A stretch of 64,000 bases of DNA from Klebsiella quasipneumoniae subsp. quasipneumoniae (lineage in GTDB: Bacteria > Pseudomonadota > Gammaproteobacteria > Enterobacterales > Enterobacteriaceae): positions 1,426,001 through 1,490,000 of the forward strand of contig NZ_CP084876.1 of assembly GCF_020525925.1 (NCBI RefSeq), given 5' to 3'. Positions 59,487 to 64,000 of the stretch are shown piece after piece. The notes under the pieces are model-generated. The model was given only the letters and a program-made list of their open reading frames with translations, searched no databases and was not told the origin of the DNA. The translations under genes were made by a program, and so were the position numbers. Position 1 is the stretch's first letter, and each line of letters begins with the position of its first letter.

Positions 59487-60014
59487 TCACCCGGCGTCCG
59501 CGGGCGCCGGGTGGGATCCACGCTCCAGCCGGTAGATCCAGTCATCGTAATCGACGCCGTTCAGATGATAGGCTTTCTCCAGCACCTGCGTGCGTACAAA
59601 GCCCTGCTTCTCCAGCAGGCGCGATGAGCCACGATTCTCTGCCAAAACCCAGGCATTGATAGCCCGCACCCCCAGCGTACTGAAACCATAATCGCAGATC
59701 GCCTGCAGCGCTTCGCTGGCATACCCTTTTCCCTGAGCCTCGGGCAGCAGCGCATAGCCGACGTCGGCCTCGTGCGGATTTTTAGGGCTGACGCGAAGCC
59801 CAATATCGCCCAGCGCATCGCCGCGCTGATTACGCAGAACATACACGCCGGGATCGGCGCAGCGACTGGCGAACACGCTGCGCAACGCCTCCTCGCTTAA
59901 CATTTCGCCCATAAAACGCATCACCTGCGGATCCTGGCGCAGGCGCAGAAAAAAGGGCCAGTCATCGGTAACAAAGCGGGTAAGCGAAAGGCGAGGCGTG
60001 GTGATGGTCGTCAT
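59487..60014 (-). CDS. GNAT-family N-acetyltransferase (RimJ/RimL-like)
   Basis: 175-residue acetyltransferase of the Acetyltransf_3 type. Starts TTPRLSLTRFVTDDW, has the CoA-binding LLPEAQGKGYASEALQAICDYGF and the C-terminal NRGSSRLLEKQGF. Substrate unknown; relatives acetylate ribosomal protein or small-molecule amines. Convergent with hisP, 5 bp apart. E. coli K-12 has no such gene here as far as I recall, so it is a lineage-specific insertion. Confidence 0.85.
   Translation of the reverse strand: MTTITTPRLSLTRFVTDDWPFFLRLRQDPQVMRFMGEMLSEEALRSVFASRCADPGVYVLRNQRGDALGDIGLRVSPKNPHEADVGYALLPEAQGKGYASEALQAICDYGFSTLGVRAINAWVLAENRGSSRLLEKQGFVRTQVLEKAYHLNGVDYDDWIYRLERGSHPAPADAG
59488..59513. terminator. 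Convergent hairpin between hisP and the GNAT gene
   Basis: CACCCGGCG (59488-59496) pairs with CGCCGGGTG (59505-59513). It begins 7 bp after the hisP stop and lies within the last codons and stop of the minus-strand acetyltransferase gene. No T run on either side. Confidence 0.5.
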
Positions 60015-60229
60015 AAAGCAGTCAATACAAAGAAGGAAAGGCCTACCTTAGCACTTTACTCCGCCTGTTAACACCGGCGAACCGGCCCGCTGTCGATGAA
60101 CTCAGGCGCTTCAGGGCGCGGGTTGCCCGGGATAGGGCGACGCTGCAGCGCCAGGCTGAGACCATCCTGGCGTGGGGCATTAGCCAGCAGAATGGAATCA
60201 GGGGAGCCAATGCCCCCCCTTGTCAGCCA

Positions 60230-61123
60230 TTAACTCAGCACATCCTTTAGCGCTTCGTCGAGATCGTACCAGCGGAAGGCGAAGCCGGCGGCTTCCAGCC
60301 GCTTAGGCAGCGCGCGCTGACCGCCGAGCACCAGGACGGCGGATTCGCCCATCAGCAGGCGGATGGCGGCGGCGGGGACGCGGAAAATCGCCGGTCGATT
60401 GAGCGCATGACCCAGCGCGTGGGCGAACTGCTCGTTATGCACGGGATAGGGCGAAACCATATTGAACGGGCCGCGCAGATCGTTATCCAGCAGCCACAGA
60501 ATGCCGTTAACCATATCGTCGATATGGATCCAGGCCAGGTACTGTCTGCCGCTGCCGATAGGCCCGCCGAGGCCGAGCTTAAAGGCTGGGGTCATTTTGC
60601 CGAGAATACCGCCCCGCGGCGCCAGTACCACGCCGGTGCGCAGCAGACAGACGCGAGTGCGCTCGCTTTGCGCTTCGCAGGCAATTTGCTCCCAGCGGGC
60701 GCAGAGCTTATGGGTAAACTCATTGTGCGGCGGCTCTTCTTCGGTCACCACCCCTTCGCCGAGGTCGCCGTAATAGCCGGTGGCTGACCCGCTGATCAGC
60801 ACGGAGGGAGGGGTGTCGCTGGCGTGGATCAGGCCCACCAACCGCTGAGTGAGATCCCAGCGACTATGGCATAAGCGCTGTTTCTGTTCGGCGGTCCAGC
60901 GTTTATCGGCGATGGGTTCGCCCGCCAGATTGATGACGGCATCGATGTCATTGAGGTGGTGATGGCCCTCGAAATCGCGCCACAGCGTGACGCGCGGATC
61001 GAGACGGGCGCGGGCGGTATCCGGATGCCGGGTGGAGACCGTGACGCTATGCCCGAGCTCCAGCAATCTGGGTATCAGATGTCGGCCAATCAGGCCGGTA
61101 CCACCAGTAAGCAGGATCTTCAT
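60230..61123 (-). CDS. yfcH: NAD(P)-binding SDR-like protein YfcH
   Basis: 297-residue atypical short-chain dehydrogenase (epimerase-like, TIGR01777 type). N-terminal nucleotide site [19 protein letters not shown]; active-site-like [10 protein letters not shown] (YxxxK not conserved); C-terminal DUF1731-type segment ([20 protein letters not shown]). Reaction unknown. The gene is 18 bp downstream of folX on the same strand and probably co-transcribed. Confidence 0.93.
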   Translation of the reverse strand: MKILLTGGTGLIGRHLIPRLLELGHSVTVSTRHPDTARARLDPRVTLWRDFEGHHHLNDIDAVINLAGEPIADKRWTAEQKQRLCHSRWDLTQRLVGLIHASDTPPSVLISGSATGYYGDLGEGVVTEEEPPHNEFTHKLCARWEQIACEAQSERTRVCLLRTGVVLAPRGGILGKMTPAFKLGLGGPIGSGRQYLAWIHIDDMVNGILWLLDNDLRGPFNMVSPYPVHNEQFAHALGHALNRPAIFRVPAAAIRLLMGESAVLVLGGQRALPKRLEAAGFAFRWYDLDEALKDVLS

Positions 61124-61141
61124 ACCACCTCCCTGACATGG

Positions 61142-61504
61142 TTAGCGCCGCCAGCTCATGGTCATGGATACCGAGTCGGCATAGCGCAGCGCGTGAAGTT
61201 TATCGATCTCCACTTCAGCATATGTGACCCAGTGATGTTCGCATGCGATATTCAGCACATCCTGAGTTAATTTTTCCAGCAGCGAAAAACGACCATTCTC
61301 AAGATGGCTGATGATGCGTTTGGTAATGGTGCGGTAGTTCAACGCATCATTAATGTCCTCGCTGTCGCGCGCTTTATCGGCAGGGTAGTGAATGGCCACA
61401 TTCACCACCACGTCCTGGCGGTTGGCGATCTCTTCCTCTTTAATACCAATAAAAGTACGCAGGCGCAGGTTCTTAATACGAATAATGGCGTCTGGTTGAG
61501 ACAT
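61142..61504 (-). CDS. folX: Dihydroneopterin triphosphate 2'-epimerase FolX
   Basis: 120-residue tunnelling-fold enzyme, homologous to dihydroneopterin aldolase FolB, converting dihydroneopterin triphosphate to the monapterin form (used for tetrahydromonapterin). Conserved [11 protein letters not shown] and LEKLTQDVL with the catalytic Lys/Glu. The start at 61504 (MSQPDAII) follows GGAGG and gives the E. coli length; 61540 would add 12 residues. Confidence 0.95.
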   Translation of the reverse strand: MSQPDAIIRIKNLRLRTFIGIKEEEIANRQDVVVNVAIHYPADKARDSEDINDALNYRTITKRIISHLENGRFSLLEKLTQDVLNIACEHHWVTYAEVEIDKLHALRYADSVSMTMSWRR

Positions 61505-61569
61505 TGCAGGCTTCCTCCGTGGTGTAAGTCCTGCAATCATACAACAAAGCGCGACGGGCGAGCAGGGGG

Positions 61570-62199
61570 TTAATAAGACTGAATTTTTAGCATCGCTTCC
61601 ACCGTCGCCGGCCGCTGCTTAATGCGCTCATACCAGTTATGCACCGCCGGATAGTTCGCCAGATCGATCCGCTGGCGGACATGGCAGTTCACCCAGGGCC
61701 AGGCGGCGATGTCGGCGATGCTGTAGTGGTCCCCGCCCAGCCACGGGCTGGATCCCAGGCGGTGATTCAGTACCCCGTAGAGTCGCTGGGTTTCCACCTG
61801 AAAACGCTCAATCGCGTAGGGCACGGTTTGCGGCGCTGAGTGGGAAAAATGCTGATTTTGCCCTAGCATCGGTCCCAGGCCGCCGACCTGCCAGAACAGC
61901 CACTGCAGGGTGGTATAGCGCGCCCGCAGCTCCCCGCTCAGCAGCTTGCCGCTTTTTTCCGCCAGATAGAGCAGAATGGCGCCGGACTCAAAGACGCTCA
62001 ACGGCGCGCCGCCGTCGGCAGGCATGTGGTCGACGATAGCCGGAATTTTGTTATTCGGCGAAATCGCCAGAAACTGCGGATGAAACTGCTCCCCTTTACC
62101 GATATCGACCCGGATTAGCCGATAAGCCAGCTGCGCCTCTTCGAGAAAGAGGGTGATTTTGTGGCCGTTTGGGGTGGGCGCATAGTAGAGATCGATCAT
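61570..62199 (-). CDS. yfcG: Nu-class glutathione transferase YfcG
   Basis: 209-residue GST-fold protein. N-terminal thioredoxin-like half starts [20 protein letters not shown], with the glutathione-disulfide contact residues [10 protein letters not shown] and [13 protein letters not shown]-terminal helical half includes [17 protein letters not shown]. coli YfcG is a disulfide-bond reductase that binds GSSG. The start at 62199 matches E. coli; the frame open to 62322 adds 41 unlike residues. Confidence 0.94.
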   Translation of the reverse strand: MIDLYYAPTPNGHKITLFLEEAQLAYRLIRVDIGKGEQFHPQFLAISPNNKIPAIVDHMPADGGAPLSVFESGAILLYLAEKSGKLLSGELRARYTTLQWLFWQVGGLGPMLGQNQHFSHSAPQTVPYAIERFQVETQRLYGVLNHRLGSSPWLGGDHYSIADIAAWPWVNCHVRQRIDLANYPAVHNWYERIKQRPATVEAMLKIQSY

Positions 62200-62331
62200 A
62201 ATATTTCCCGCCGTCGTGGGTCGCAAACTGATCGAGTATAGGTGAAGCTGCGCGACCCGGGAGAAAATCCGCGAGCGGCGCGTCGGTCTGTCGCCAGCCA
62301 CGCAGCGGGCGAGCAGTGACATCGCCTGTAA

Positions 62332-63024
<693 letters not shown>

Positions 63025-63080
63025 TAACCCGCTGCGCTTCCGCTATCATAGAGGCATCGTAACCAGTGGAGATGGAACCT

Positions 63081-63632
63081 ATGAAGCTGATGTTTGCCTC
63101 CGATATTCATGGTTCGCTGCCCGCCACGGAACGCGTGCTTGAACGTTTCGCGCAAAGTGGCGCCAGGTGGCTGATCATCCTCGGCGATGTGCTTAATCAC
63201 GGACCGCGCAACGCGTTGCCGGAAGGCTATGCGCCGGCGGAGGTGGCCGAGCGGCTGAACAGCGTGGCGGAGCGCATCATTGCCGTCCGCGGTAACTGCG
63301 ACAGCGAAGTGGATCAAATGCTGCTTCGTTTTCCCATGACCGCGCCCTGGCAGCAGGTGCTTGGCGAAGGCTATCGCCTGTTTCTGACCCACGGTCATCT
63401 GTATAGCCCGGACAATTTGCCGCCACTTGCCGCTGGCGATGTCCTGGCGTATGGCCATACTCATATTCCGGTTGCTGAAAAACGCGGGGCGATCTCTCTG
63501 TTTAATCCAGGCTCAGTGAGTATCCCGAAAGGGGGATATTCCGCCAGCTATGGGCTACTGGATGAGGGGCGTCTGCAGGTTTTAGCACTCAATGATAATC
63601 AGGTTATTGCAGAGGTCGCAATTTACCCGTAA
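63081..63632 (+). CDS. yfcE: Phosphodiesterase YfcE
   Basis: 183-residue calcineurin-like metallophosphoesterase. Metal-site motifs FASDIHGS, ILGDVLNHGPR, AVRGNCDSEVDQ, FLTHGHLY and YGHTHIPV are all present. E. coli YfcE is a manganese-dependent phosphodiesterase of broad, unsettled substrate. The start at 63081 (MKLMFASD) has GGAACC just upstream; 63066 is in frame but less likely. Confidence 0.95.
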   Translation: MKLMFASDIHGSLPATERVLERFAQSGARWLIILGDVLNHGPRNALPEGYAPAEVAERLNSVAERIIAVRGNCDSEVDQMLLRFPMTAPWQQVLGEGYRLFLTHGHLYSPDNLPPLAAGDVLAYGHTHIPVAEKRGAISLFNPGSVSIPKGGYSASYGLLDEGRLQVLALNDNQVIAEVAIYP

Positions 63633-63689
63633 TTTAGCCCTCAATCATAAAGACGCGCCGCAAGAGCGCTTTTAAAGTAAGGTTTCCTG

Positions 63690-64000
63690 ATGGCGGAACA
63701 GAATCATTTGGCAAGCACAGAATGGGTCGATATTGTTAATGAAAACAATGAGGTGATAGCACAGTCCAGCCGCGAGCAGATGCGCGCGCAGTGCCTGCGC
63801 CACCGGGCGACCTATATCGTCGTTCACGACGGAATGGGGAAAATTCTGGTGCAGCGACGCACCGAGACAAAAGACTTTCATCCGGGCATGCTGGATGCCA
63901 CCGCCGGCGGCGTCGTGCAGGCTGATGAGCAATTGCTGGAGTCGGCCCGCCGCGAGGCGGAAGAGGAGTTAGGCATCGCCGGGGTGCCGTTCGCTGATCA
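63690..64000 (+). CDS. yfcD: Nudix hydrolase YfcD (partial)
   Basis: First 103 codons; the gene runs beyond the window (E. coli YfcD has about 180 residues). [20 protein letters not shown] matches YfcD, and the Nudix box is present as [20 protein letters not shown] followed by ELGI. Relatives of isopentenyl-diphosphate isomerase type; substrate unknown. AAGG lies before the ATG. Confidence 0.95.
   Translation, partial: MAEQNHLASTEWVDIVNENNEVIAQSSREQMRAQCLRHRATYIVVHDGMGKILVQRRTETKDFHPGMLDATAGGVVQADEQLLESARREAEEELGIAGVPFAD

Noticed and set aside
60198..60230. Small gene starting at an ATG that overlaps the yfcH stop
   Set aside because: After counting the G run the frame closes after ten codons; only a startless frame remains, reported as a finding.

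Overview
This is a chromosomal window from an enterobacterium. Gene order and protein sequence throughout match the E. coli 52-53 min region (ypdAB-alaC; argW-yfdC-mlaA-fadL-yfcZ-fadIJ-sixA-smrB-prmB-aroC ... hisJQMP-yfcH-folX-yfcG-yfcF-yfcE-yfcD). GC-rich codon use and the proteins that replace E. coli genes point to Klebsiella, probably the K. pneumoniae complex. The genus is inferred from recall, not from a search.

Layout. (1) 1-4.2 kb: the YpdAB (PyrSR) pyruvate-sensing two-component system, divergent from alaC, with the 23-residue membrane protein gene ypdK after alaC. (2) 4.5-10.1 kb: an accessory stretch with a cynX-type transporter and a nucleoside/guanine deaminase-like gene divergent from a cynR-type regulator, an unrecognised protein, a WbuC-family cupin, and a decayed membrane GGDEF gene. 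(3) 10.3-25.5 kb: a genomic island in the 3' side of tRNA-Arg(CCT), argW. It has a decayed type I restriction remnant (hsdM tail, frameshifted hsdS), an intact PD-(D/E)XK nuclease with a C-terminal domain that looks PUA/EVE-like, and an intact two-gene operon: a 2501-residue protein with two separate HSP90/GHKL-type (sacsin-like) ATPase sites overlapping an 886-residue SNF2-type helicase. A frameshifted P4-type integrase lies next to argW. The ATPase-helicase pair, possibly with the nuclease, is the best candidate for an undescribed phage-defence system: it is intact while the restriction and mobility genes around it are broken.

(4) 25.6-33.2 kb: outer-membrane lipid and fatty-acid genes (yfdC, mlaA, fadL, yfcZ, fadI, fadJ), with FadR operators at fadL and fadI. 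(5) 33.4-42.7 kb: sixA, the translation genes smrB and prmB, the aroC-mepA-yfcA-epmC-yfcL chain, mnmC, and fabB with FadR and FabR operators. (6) 43-55 kb: yfcJ, flk, the pdxB-usg-truA-dedA-accD-folC-dedD run, then cvpA-purF-ubiX behind a PurR box. (7) 55.1-59.5 kb: the lysine/arginine/ornithine and histidine ABC importer (argT, hisJQMP). Upstream of argT are two NtrC sites, one spanning the ubiX stop codon, and a sigma-54 promoter. (8) 59.5-64 kb: a GNAT acetyltransferase, yfcH, folX, two glutathione transferase homologues, the phosphodiesterase yfcE and the start of the Nudix gene yfcD, which runs off the window.
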